DNA of 64,000 bases from Flavitalea plasmicola. GTDB lineage: Bacteria > Bacteroidota > Bacteroidia > Chitinophagales > Chitinophagaceae. The first letter of the stretch is position 1. Each line of letters opens with the position of its first letter. Position numbers and translations under genes: made by a program. The DNA lies in assembly GCF_030546645.1 (NCBI RefSeq), contig NZ_JAUOTO010000005.1, positions 1-64,000 of the forward strand, written 5' to 3'. Of this stretch, positions 17,091-25,226 are shown piece by piece. The notes under the pieces are model-generated. The model made no database searches, was not told where the DNA came from, and saw only the letters and a list, made by a program, of their open reading frames with translations.

Positions 17091-17756
17091 CTAATTCAGT
17101 TTCCCGTCCTTCGCCTCCTGCTTCATCTGCTCATTAGCCGTAATGGCCACTTCCACGCGACGATTCATGGTGCGGTTGGCATCCGTGGTGTTGGGAACTT
17201 TCGGCTGTGACTCTCCATACCATTTCACGTTCATACGGCTGGAGGACACTCCCTTTGACTGAAGATAATCGCTGACGGAATAAGCCCTCTTTTTGGATAG
17301 CTCCATATTGTATTCGGGCGTGCCGGTGTCGTCGGTATGTCCTTCGATGAGGATATTCGTTTCGGGATATTTTACAAATACGCCGGCGACTTTTTCCAGG
17401 TTGGTTTTCGCAGCTTCGCTGAGGGCGCTGGAATTGATCTGGAACAGCAGACCGGAATTGAAGGTCATGTTGATCCCCTCACCCACTCTTTCCACCTGGG
17501 CGTCGGGTACGGCCTGTTTGATCTCTTTGGCTTGTTTGTCCATGTGATGCCCGATGACATAACCGGCGCCGCCGCCTACCGCAGCTCCGATGAGGGCGCC
17601 CCATACGGAGCTTTTGCCTCCGCCCCCGATGAGCGCACCGGCGCCTGCACCGGCGGCGGCGCCGATGGCCGTGCCTTTCTGGGTGTTGTTGGCGCTTTTA
17701 CAATTTGTCAGGAGAACGGCGAAGAGGGCGGGTATGAAGATCCAATTTTTACGCAT
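17091..17756 (-). CDS. OmpA-family lipoprotein with glycine-zipper segment
   Basis: 221 residues. A lipoprotein signal (FAVLLTNCKSA, Cys about residue 19) is followed by a glycine zipper (GTAIGAAAGAGAGALIGGGG and GAAVGGGAGYVIG, about 29-70), which can insert in or lie against the membrane. The OmpA C-terminal domain spans about residues 100-210, with ILIEGHTDDTGTPEYNMELS and NRTMNRRVEVAI; it binds peptidoglycan. The protein therefore ties the outer membrane to the cell wall. It converges on gldFG with the repeat element between the two stops. The final 12 residues are charged and variable. Confidence 0.92.
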   Translation of the reverse strand: MRKNWIFIPALFAVLLTNCKSANNTQKGTAIGAAAGAGAGALIGGGGKSSVWGALIGAAVGGGAGYVIGHHMDKQAKEIKQAVPDAQVERVGEGINMTFNSGLLFQINSSALSEAAKTNLEKVAGVFVKYPETNILIEGHTDDTGTPEYNMELSKKRAYSVSDYLQSKGVSSSRMNVKWYGESQPKVPNTTDANRTMNRRVEVAITANEQMKQEAKDGKLN

Positions 17757-17864
17757 GGCTACTAGTATTTTTCGAATGTTTGAATAGTGGTTACTTTTTG
17801 ACGGCTTCTACTGGCTGGGTTCATTTACATTTATTGGCTGGTGCCTTTATTCACTGGCAGAAGA

Positions 17865-18689
17865 TCATTGGCAGACGGTGGCCTGTACGAGGTCGACCTG
17901 GACATCCCTGAGGCCCTTGCCCTGTGCGGTCCTGATGCTGCTGCAAAGGGTCTGCTTGTCGGATGCGCTGATCTTCTTTTTCAGCCCGTCGGCACTTTCG
18001 GTGCCATATTTTTTCTGGTATTGTTTAATGACGGTGACGGTGCGGGCCTTCCAGGTTTCCGCGTCGTCCTTGCCTTTGGCGATGGTCTCGTCATAGTTGG
18101 CGATGGCGGCTGAATAGTTGCCGGCGGCGGCGTTGATGTCTCCCCGCTGGAGATAGAAGTTCAGGTTGCTGCCGTCCAGGGAGATGGCTTCGCCGATATG
18201 CTGGAGGGCGTCCGTATACATTTGCTGGCGCATCTCCGTCTCCGCGATCTTGGCGTAGATGGTGGCGCGCTGGGTCGTGTTGCGATTCTTCTCCGTGAGG
18301 TTGGTGATGGTGGCCAGGTCGGCCTTGGCTTCGCCCGTCATGCCCAGACCCAGCTCGGCATTGGCCCTTTCGAAGAGGTTGTCCAGGCTGCTGGCGTTGA
18401 TCTTCAGTCCGGCATTGGCGGCGGTAAGCGCGTCATTGTACTGGCGGAGGCCGTTGAGGGCAGCTGCTTTGCCGGCATAACCTTTCTCTTTGGCGTCGTA
18501 AGCGTCGCACTTGGATAATACTTTGTTGAAATTGTCCAGGGCGGAGGAGTAGTCGCCTGACTTATTCTGGGACTGGCCAGTACTGATCAGGTTGTAACAA
18601 TTGTTGGACATGGTGACGAGTCCGCTCTTGCATTGGGTAGCTGTAAGGGACAATACGATTAGTCCCGTTGCGATCAGGTGATTTTTCAT
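17865..18689 (-). CDS. TPR-repeat exported protein
   Basis: 274 residues with a signal sequence (MKNHLIATGLIVLSLTATQC). The Cys at residue 20 may be lipidated, although Gln before it is unusual. TPR-type helix pairs run from about residue 35 to 220: YSSALDNFNKVLSKCDAYDA, then GLRQYNDALTAANAGLKI, then QMYTDALQHIGEAISLDG, then NYSAAIANYDETIAKGKDD. Such proteins act as scaffolds in the periplasm. It lies 108 bp upstream of the OmpA-like gene on the same strand and may be co-transcribed. Partner unknown. Confidence 0.85.
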   Translation of the reverse strand: MKNHLIATGLIVLSLTATQCKSGLVTMSNNCYNLISTGQSQNKSGDYSSALDNFNKVLSKCDAYDAKEKGYAGKAAALNGLRQYNDALTAANAGLKINASSLDNLFERANAELGLGMTGEAKADLATITNLTEKNRNTTQRATIYAKIAETEMRQQMYTDALQHIGEAISLDGSNLNFYLQRGDINAAAGNYSAAIANYDETIAKGKDDAETWKARTVTVIKQYQKKYGTESADGLKKKISASDKQTLCSSIRTAQGKGLRDVQVDLVQATVCQ

Positions 18690-18748
18690 TGGTTCAAATA
18701 TTCTTTACGAACGTACCGTTCGCGTTGAGGGTGTAAAAGTAAGGATTT

Positions 18749-19981
18749 TTACATTAACTTATAAAAGCCGGCCGTAGCCGTATCCGTCATCTCTCCGCCT
18801 TCACGGTGATAGATAAAATACGCTTCCAGCCCGGGGTGCCGCCGTAGAAAAGCAAAAGCTTTTTGCAAACCCATCCCCATCAAAGCATTGTCATAGCCAT
18901 CGGCGGTGATGGCGTCATGAGCGTATACTGTTACGCTAATCAATTCATTCTGGAATGGATAGCCTGTCCTGGGATCCATCAGGTGGGATATTTTTTTGCC
19001 GTTGATCTCGTAATATTTCCGGTAATTACCGGAAGTCGTGATGGCGCCATGGTCGACGTGTACGATCTTTTCAATGACCGGCGCGTCCAAACTATTTTGC
19101 GCCGGGGCTTCAATGCCTATCTGCAGGGTGGTGCCTCCGGGATACTTTTTCCCTTTTACCCTCAATTCGCCGCCCACCTCCACGATGTAGTTCTTTATGC
19201 CCCTGCTTTCCAGGAAACCGGCCACCACATCCACGCTATATCCCTGGGCAATGCTGTTGACATCGATCTTTACACAAGGCTTGTCCTTTAAAAGCCAACG
19301 ATCGCGGATATGAATTTTGTCGGAACCGACGCAGGCCATGGTCGTACGGACCATCAGGGAATCCGGGTGTGCCGGGGGATGCGGGGTTGTTGGTGTATCA
19401 GTGACCATCGAAGAATTCAGGTTTGTCGGGCAATCCGGCGCTGTTGATAAATCAGTGACTGTCTGATAATGCGGGGTTGTTGGTGAATCAGTGACTGTCG
19501 AAGAATCCGGGTTTGTCGGGGAATGCGGGGTTGTTGGTGAATCAGTGACCGTCGAAGAATCCGGGTTTGTCGGGGAATCCGGCGCCGTAGAAGCATGGCG
19601 GGGGCCGAATCCCCATAGGTCCATCAGTGGATAAACCGTGATATCCGAGATACCCCCAGTGGCTTTGTATATTTCCAAAGAACGCCGGACCACCTTGTTC
19701 AAATGCTCATCCATTTGTATGCCTTCTGCGGCGCTGTTAAACCGGCTGATGATCGAATAGGGCTTATAGATGGAGAGGGAGCTGTCTATATTATCCAGCA
19801 GGCTGTCGATCTGTCTTTTAACCACCAGGCTGTCATGGGCGAAAAATGTAATATGGTAAGTTGTTCCCTGGGCATATCCGGAAATGTAGAAGGCCGACAA
19901 GGGATCTGCGGTATCGTTTTTAAATGATAGCATGCCCATCAGCAGGAAGAAAAATATGCATACACGATGCTTCGGGTTCAT
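18749..19981 (-). CDS. apbE: FAD:protein FMN transferase (ApbE)
   Basis: Attaches FMN covalently to Thr or Ser of target proteins outside the inner membrane. 410 residues, longer than usual because residues about 127-213 are a repeat-encoded insert (units of SPTNPDSSTVTDSPTTPH). Outside it the ApbE core is complete: SGYAQGTTYHITFFA, then KIDVNSIAQGYSVDVVAGFL, then KISHLMDPRTGYPFQNELIS and the Mg-binding AHDAITADGYDNALMGMG. The N-terminus is a signal or anchor sequence. The insert lies between the N-terminal part and the catalytic core, likely as a surface loop. It starts 36 bp after the glycoside-hydrolase-like gene, so it could be the last gene of the glycan-uptake operon. Confidence 0.92.
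   Translation of the reverse strand: MNPKHRVCIFFFLLMGMLSFKNDTADPLSAFYISGYAQGTTYHITFFAHDSLVVKRQIDSLLDNIDSSLSIYKPYSIISRFNSAAEGIQMDEHLNKVVRRSLEIYKATGGISDITVYPLMDLWGFGPRHASTAPDSPTNPDSSTVTDSPTTPHSPTNPDSSTVTDSPTTPHYQTVTDLSTAPDCPTNLNSSMVTDTPTTPHPPAHPDSLMVRTTMACVGSDKIHIRDRWLLKDKPCVKIDVNSIAQGYSVDVVAGFLESRGIKNYIVEVGGELRVKGKKYPGGTTLQIGIEAPAQNSLDAPVIEKIVHVDHGAITTSGNYRKYYEINGKKISHLMDPRTGYPFQNELISVTVYAHDAITADGYDNALMGMGLQKAFAFLRRHPGLEAYFIYHREGGEMTDTATAGFYKLM
19381..19578. repeat. 54-bp minisatellite inside apbE
   Basis: Two full units of 54 bp (19471-19524, 19525-19578) differ at very few positions, and degenerate units lie to the left (19381-19470). The period is 18 codons, so copy-number change keeps the reading frame. 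Confidence 0.9.
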
Positions 19982-20017
19982 GTAAGGATCATCTTGAGCG
20001 TCAAAAATATCGATGAT

Positions 20018-22498
20018 CTACCAATCTATGTTAACTTTTATCCCCTCCGGGCTGTTGTCGAATCCAAGGTAAAGTGTACCCGAGGCTGCGTCCCATGAGG
20101 TATTTACGTCTGTAAGATTTTCTCCTTTGCTATTGGTGCATGTTGTCCGGGCCGGAGCGGCAGGCAGCAGCATCCGCATGCTGTTCCTCGTGTTCAAGGG
20201 GCTTTTGGCTATGAAGGAATAGGTCTTGTCCTTTATGGTCTCCTCGTAGATCCTGCACGCGGATGCCAGTACCTGCGGTTTCTTTTTGTCGGCGACCCTG
20301 CCTATGTTGTACAAGAAAGCTTGTGTGCCTGGCTGTACGGTCTTTTGGGTCAGCGCGGGTAATTGCGGGTCGAAGAGGTCAATGACAGGCCCATTGATGA
20401 CATAAGGTTCGCTGCCGGCGCCTTCATCCATGACGGAGACAATGTCATAGGGTCCCCTTTGTAAGTAGAAATTGTTTTTTATCATCAGCTCGCCGGCTTT
20501 GGCGTCGTTCTTATAAGCGTTTTTCAGCAGCCCGATGTAGGCGGCGTCGTTGTTGGGCTCCATTACAAATTCCTTCGGGTTCTGGCGGACTACGTAGACC
20601 TTGCCCTTGCCGACGGAGAAGGATTGGGTAAAGCCGGCGGTGGAGGGATTGGTGCTGCCGGTGGATGTTTGATTGGTGCTGCCGGTGGATGTTTGACTGG
20701 TGCTGCCGGTGGATGTCTGACTGGTGCTGCCGGTGGCGGACATTTGTTCCGCGCTGACAGTAGATGTTTGATTGGCGATACTGGCCGGCCTGATATGCAA
20801 TAAATGGAACAGGTGCTCCGATGGAGCGGCGTAATGGTTGGCGCCGGTATTCCACCATTCCATTACTTTCTGGTAAGGGTCGTCATCCTTGCCGCAATAA
20901 ATCAGCACGCCGCCCTTGTTCACCCAGTCGGCGAGATGTTGGTGCACTTCAGGGGACAGGGGCTTCATATTGGAATAGCTCATCACGAGGATCCTGATGT
21001 CTTTCAGGGTAGCCGGATAAGCCAGATTTTCCATATGCACGGTCTCTACGGGGACGCCTCTTTTCACCAGGGGTAATGTCTGCCCGTAGAAATTGGAGAA
21101 CTGGGGATCCTCAAATCCTTCATGGGTGGGGAACCGCTGGAACATGAGCGAATTGCCCATCAGCACGCCGATGCCGCCGGAGCCGCTGATCCGATGGGAT
21201 GACACCTGGATATTGTTGAGGGCATTCACCATCACCTGCATCTGGGTGGAATAATATTTCGGGATCAGCACTTTTTCATCGCTGTTCGCCAGCTTGTAAG
21301 GCCGGGTATAGATCCGCTCCGGCCAGGGCATTACTTCATAATCGGCCACCATGGGATACAATATTTCGGCCGTGAAAGTAGCTTCGTAGTTCCGTTTGTA
21401 ATCGGCCCAGTCCCTTGGCCAGTCTTCGATGGGATCCGTGAGAAAGAATAACTTTCTTTTGGTGGGCGCTGTCATGGACACCATGGAGCCGTATTCCAGG
21501 AAAGCGTTCTCGAAGACTCTTTCTTTTTTGACGCCATTGAAATACGTCGGCTCGCGGGAGGTCCCCGTCCACACCTGTGCAATATAGCCGTCGATGCCGG
21601 GTAAGCTGGCCAGGCTCGCTTCGGGACTTACGATCTTCCAGGAGGAATAATTCACCAGGGAATGCGTGGGTATATAGACCTTTACATCCAATCCTTTTGT
21701 TTTGCCATATGCTTTGGCGTAGGAGGACACCTGTTTGATGGCATTATAGTATAATTGATATTTTAATTTACTGGAGAGATACGTATTCTCGGGCGATTCG
21801 TGCTGTGCGCGCCAGGGAAAGCCATAGAACTTCTGCCACTCCTGTTTGAAGACCTCGCCGTAGCCGGCCCTGGCCCAGAACTCGGGCTCTTCCAGGTAAA
21901 TGGAAGTGACGCCGGCATCGATGACCCTTTTCACCACGCCTCTTTGCATGAAATCAATATAGGAGGCGACAGGCACTATATAAGGGATGTTGTGTCCATG
22001 CCAGATGGTATCGCCTCTTTCAGTGACCTGTCCCTCTCCCAAATGATTCTTGCCATCCCACTTGCCCAAAAAATAATCGTCATACTGTCCCCAGGCGATG
22101 CCTGTCATGAAATGGACCTGGTATCCTCTGTCGCGCCAGCTCTTTACCCTGTCTTCGAAGCTGACATGTCCCCGCTCGCTGACGCCATAGACGATGGCGA
22201 TGTCGGAGCGTACGTCTATTTCCGGTATCCAGGCATGGCTGGTCTGGAAGGCCGTTTTTTCGGGCGGTGAGGAGGGGCGGTCATGTCCGGAGGATTGGGT
22301 TCGGCCGGAGGATTGGGACTGGTCTGCAGATTTAGTCCGACCGGAAGGTTGGTTTTGGTCTGCAGATTTAGTCCGGCCGGAAGGTTGGTTTTGGGCTGCA
22401 GATTTAGTTCGGCCGGAAGGTTGGGTTTGGTCTGAAGACTGGGCCTGTCCTTTAAGTACGAAGAGGGTAAGCGCGCAGAGGATTACGATCCATTTCAT
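20018..22498 (-). CDS. putative exported glycoside hydrolase of the SusCD locus
   Basis: 826 residues. A signal peptide (MKWIVILCALTLFVLKGQAQ) is followed by a repeat-encoded Gln/Ser/Arg tail (about 21-80). A domain with TIM-barrel-like features spans about residues 90-420: IAIVYGVSERGHVSFEDRVK, VTSIYLEEPEFWARAGYGE (paired Glu near residue 201 as possible catalytic acids) and PGIDGYIAQVWTGTS. A second domain resembling the GATase-like or beta-galactosidase trimerisation fold follows (IRILVMSYSNMKPLSPEV, NKGGVLIYCGKDDDP, about 490-560), then a Thr/Ser repeat and a beta-rich end. I do not recognise a numbered family. Its place after susD and the DUF3823 gene supports glycan degradation. Confidence 0.6.
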   Translation of the reverse strand: MKWIVILCALTLFVLKGQAQSSDQTQPSGRTKSAAQNQPSGRTKSADQNQPSGRTKSADQSQSSGRTQSSGHDRPSSPPEKTAFQTSHAWIPEIDVRSDIAIVYGVSERGHVSFEDRVKSWRDRGYQVHFMTGIAWGQYDDYFLGKWDGKNHLGEGQVTERGDTIWHGHNIPYIVPVASYIDFMQRGVVKRVIDAGVTSIYLEEPEFWARAGYGEVFKQEWQKFYGFPWRAQHESPENTYLSSKLKYQLYYNAIKQVSSYAKAYGKTKGLDVKVYIPTHSLVNYSSWKIVSPEASLASLPGIDGYIAQVWTGTSREPTYFNGVKKERVFENAFLEYGSMVSMTAPTKRKLFFLTDPIEDWPRDWADYKRNYEATFTAEILYPMVADYEVMPWPERIYTRPYKLANSDEKVLIPKYYSTQMQVMVNALNNIQVSSHRISGSGGIGVLMGNSLMFQRFPTHEGFEDPQFSNFYGQTLPLVKRGVPVETVHMENLAYPATLKDIRILVMSYSNMKPLSPEVHQHLADWVNKGGVLIYCGKDDDPYQKVMEWWNTGANHYAAPSEHLFHLLHIRPASIANQTSTVSAEQMSATGSTSQTSTGSTSQTSTGSTNQTSTGSTNPSTAGFTQSFSVGKGKVYVVRQNPKEFVMEPNNDAAYIGLLKNAYKNDAKAGELMIKNNFYLQRGPYDIVSVMDEGAGSEPYVINGPVIDLFDPQLPALTQKTVQPGTQAFLYNIGRVADKKKPQVLASACRIYEETIKDKTYSFIAKSPLNTRNSMRMLLPAAPARTTCTNSKGENLTDVNTSWDAASGTLYLGFDNSPEGIKVNIDW
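20648..20745. repeat. 24-bp minisatellite inside the glycoside-hydrolase-like gene
   Basis: About four units of 24 bp (ggtgctgccggtggatgttt plus four bases) encode repeated GSTSQTST. It lies in a loop between the GATase-like domain and the C-terminal region. Confidence 0.9.
22321..22428. repeat. 36-bp minisatellite inside the glycoside-hydrolase-like gene
   Basis: Three full units of 36 bp (22321-22356, 22357-22392, 22393-22428) with degenerate flanks on both sides encode repeated QPSGRTKSADQN just after the signal peptide, probably as a flexible spacer. Confidence 0.92.
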
Positions 22499-22513
22499 GT
22501 TGACAGCGATTTA

Positions 22514-23272
22514 CTAGGGAAGTGTGATTTTCTTAATATCGGTGTAATTGTATTGCTTTAGTCCATAGGTGGTCCTGGCGCCAATCCGGAGCCAGTAGGA
22601 CCGCTTGGGCGGCAGCTTACCGGTGGTCGTCAGGACGATGGTCTGGCCCAGCAGGGCATTGCCTGCCGATCCGCTGTACGTCACCTGTCTGGAATACCGG
22701 TTGTCATAATTATTATTTCCTACGTAAGGGACAGTATTCAGATAGAGGAAGAGATCGCTGACGTCATTCTGGAAATCGGGATTGCTGGTGCCCCGGCTAA
22801 AGCGCGCCTGCACGGTGATCGTGCTGTCGGCATTCACGACGGGGTCGCTGACCCATTCCACCCGGAGAAAGGGCTCCACTTCGAAAGTGATGTTCTGCGC
22901 ACTGCCTCCCAGCACGACCTTCTGGCGCTTATCCACAGTGATATTGCCCGCGTTGTCGTATTGCACCAGGGGCACAAAAGCGCCTTCCACGCTGATCATG
23001 TTCGTGCTGGCGAAAAGCTTGGTATTATTGAAAGTGCCATCCTGCATGCTGTAAAAATAGAATGGCGTGGGATTGTCGCTCCAACTGATCTCCTCCAGCT
23101 TGACCCTGGTGCCACCGCCGCCCGTTTCGGTCTGGATAGTGGTCTTTCCTCCGCCTGCATCGACTACACGTCCTGTGAGGGTGGCATTGGGTTGGGGAAA
23201 ATTATCCAGCTTGGAACATGATACGGTGGCGATGACCGCCAACGTAACAAATGTATATAATAGTTTACGCAT
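22514..23272 (-). CDS. DUF3823-type lipoprotein of the SusCD locus
   Basis: 252 residues. The lipobox is clear (VIATVSCSKLDN, Cys 20). The N-terminal part (NATLTGRVVDAGGGKTTIQT and VKLEEISWSDNPTPFYFYSM) and the C-terminal part (PPKRSYWLRIGARTTYGLKQ) match what I know of DUF3823 proteins, which sit beside SusC/SusD and are thought to help hold glycan at the cell surface. It follows susD by 29 bp and precedes the hydrolase-like gene by 15 bp, so it belongs to that operon. Confidence 0.85.
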   Translation of the reverse strand: MRKLLYTFVTLAVIATVSCSKLDNFPQPNATLTGRVVDAGGGKTTIQTETGGGGTRVKLEEISWSDNPTPFYFYSMQDGTFNNTKLFASTNMISVEGAFVPLVQYDNAGNITVDKRQKVVLGGSAQNITFEVEPFLRVEWVSDPVVNADSTITVQARFSRGTSNPDFQNDVSDLFLYLNTVPYVGNNNYDNRYSRQVTYSGSAGNALLGQTIVLTTTGKLPPKRSYWLRIGARTTYGLKQYNYTDIKKITLP

Positions 23273-23301
23273 CTTTTTAGATTTTGTGTTAGTGTTTGGC
23301 G

Positions 23302-25215
23302 TCAGTAACCGGGATTCTGTTTCAGGCTATGGCTTTTATTGATCTCGTCGGTGGGGATCTGTTCGTAATACCATTTCGGATCGAAATTGTAGAACCTGTT
23401 CTTCTCATCCTTCCTTACATCAAAGAAGTACTTGTAATTCTCCGCCACGTAGAAGGGCATCATCACCCTGTATAAGGAATTGTTCTGCTCTTTGTCGAGG
23501 ATCCTCCATCTTTTCAGGTCCCACCAGATCTTGTTCTCGAATCCCAGCTCTTTACGCCTTTCTTTCTGGATGATCTTCAGGTCGCTGAGATCGGCGGCGG
23601 TTGCCAGCAGGTCCGCGCCGGCCCTTTCCCGCACGAGGTTGATGGCGGTGAATGCCTCCTGCTGATAGTTGGCGCCCGTCTGTCCCGCGGAGAAGAGTTC
23701 ATAAGCGGCCTCGGCCTTGTTCAGCAGCACTTCGGCATAGCGGATCTCGATCCATGTCTGGTCCTCGTTGTTTTCCTTCACCTGTGATTTGTCGAGGCTT
23801 TCATCCAGGTATTTCCGGATGAAAAAACCGGTCTGCGAGCAGGTCTCTTCGCTGAAGAACGTGCCGCTGGCCCCGGCGGGATTCATCTTGGTGCCATTGG
23901 GCAGGGTATAGGGCGTTTGCGAGCCGTTGGCGGATTGGACGATATTGGTGGTGGGATATTGTATGGTAGAGCCGGCGGGGATGAGCGGGCTGATACCGCC
24001 CGCTGCGCTGCCCGTGTAGATGCCCCGGCGGATCTCGATGCTCTGTCCTTTGAAGTTGTCGCCGGGCAGGATAACGGTGGCTCGCAGCCTGGGTTCTGCG
24101 CCCGCGAAAATATCCATGGTATTGTCGTAGAGGATATATTTCCCGGAGCCGTCCAGGTTCTGTATGGTGCCATCGGGGTTCTTCGGCAGGCCGTCGAACA
24201 TTTCCACATAGTTCAGCGTGGGGGAAACTTCCGAAGAATATCCATTGGGACCCATGCATTGGAGGGGGACCATGTAGGCGTCGTAACCATGTACGGACTG
24301 CGGGTAGGAATATTGTTTGACGAAGATATTCTCGGGGCTGTCGCCGTCGAAGAACAGCTTCACATAATTCTGGTACTGGGCTTCCTTGTCGCCCGCGGCC
24401 CATGCTTTCTTATAGAGGCTGAACTGGCCATCCAGCAGCACCGCTGCATCGTAAGCGGCCTTGAAATAAGTGTTGGCCTTCTCGGGCGGGAGACCGCAGA
24501 GCCTGTTGTGGCTGTCATCGAAGAGGGATACCTGGTTGTATTTTGCGATCGAGCCGGCATACAGCATGGCCCTTGACTTGAATGCGGCGGCGGCATATTT
24601 GGTGGCCCGTCCCTGCTGGTTGCTGCCGGACATTTTCGCGATGGCAGTGTCCAGGTCGGCGGCGATGAAATCATAGGTCTTTTCTTCCGAGGCACGGGGG
24701 ACGTCCAGGCTGGTGACATTGTCCGTCGGGTACTGGAGCACGTCACTGACGATGGGGACGCCGCCATATCTTTTGGCCAGGGAGAAATAGGTGAAGGCCC
24801 GGATGAAATGGGCTTCTCCGATCCAGGAATCCACGTCGGCGGCTTCGAAATTGGCTGCATATTTTGGCAGCGCCTGGAGGAAATAATTGGTCTCACGGAT
24901 CAGCTTGTACGCGTCGCCCCAGTAGAGGACGGCCTCTGTCATGGCGCCGCGCTGGTCGCGGCTGAGCGCCTCGCCCGTGACGGCGGGGAAGGGGCTGATG
25001 ATCCAGAACATGTTCAGGCCCCGTTGGGGAGAATACCGGAAGTCCTCGATGGGCAGCTCGCTGTACATCCTCGCCATATAGATCTGGATACCGCCGTTGG
25101 TGCTGAAAACGTCGTTGTCCTGTATGATGTTCATCGGGGCAAGGTCCAGCTTGGTACATGCATTCAGGCCGCATGCAAGCGCAATTATGATAATGAGATA
25201 TCTAAGAATTTTCAT
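23302..25215 (-). CDS. SusD/RagB family nutrient-binding lipoprotein
   Basis: 637 residues, outer-membrane surface lipoprotein (ALACGLNACTKLDL, Cys 20). SusD proteins cap the SusC barrel and bind the glycan. The typical N-terminal block (WGDAYKLIRETNYFLQALPK, then GEAHFIRAFTYFSLAKRYGG) and the conserved C-terminal motif (ERRKELGFENKIWWDLKRWR) are present, with TPR-like helices between. It begins 11 bp after the SusC stop. The substrate cannot be read from the sequence. Confidence 0.95.
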   Translation of the reverse strand: MKILRYLIIIIALACGLNACTKLDLAPMNIIQDNDVFSTNGGIQIYMARMYSELPIEDFRYSPQRGLNMFWIISPFPAVTGEALSRDQRGAMTEAVLYWGDAYKLIRETNYFLQALPKYAANFEAADVDSWIGEAHFIRAFTYFSLAKRYGGVPIVSDVLQYPTDNVTSLDVPRASEEKTYDFIAADLDTAIAKMSGSNQQGRATKYAAAAFKSRAMLYAGSIAKYNQVSLFDDSHNRLCGLPPEKANTYFKAAYDAAVLLDGQFSLYKKAWAAGDKEAQYQNYVKLFFDGDSPENIFVKQYSYPQSVHGYDAYMVPLQCMGPNGYSSEVSPTLNYVEMFDGLPKNPDGTIQNLDGSGKYILYDNTMDIFAGAEPRLRATVILPGDNFKGQSIEIRRGIYTGSAAGGISPLIPAGSTIQYPTTNIVQSANGSQTPYTLPNGTKMNPAGASGTFFSEETCSQTGFFIRKYLDESLDKSQVKENNEDQTWIEIRYAEVLLNKAEAAYELFSAGQTGANYQQEAFTAINLVRERAGADLLATAADLSDLKIIQKERRKELGFENKIWWDLKRWRILDKEQNNSLYRVMMPFYVAENYKYFFDVRKDEKNRFYNFDPKWYYEQIPTDEINKSHSLKQNPGY

Positions 25216-25226
25216 GGTGCTAGTAT

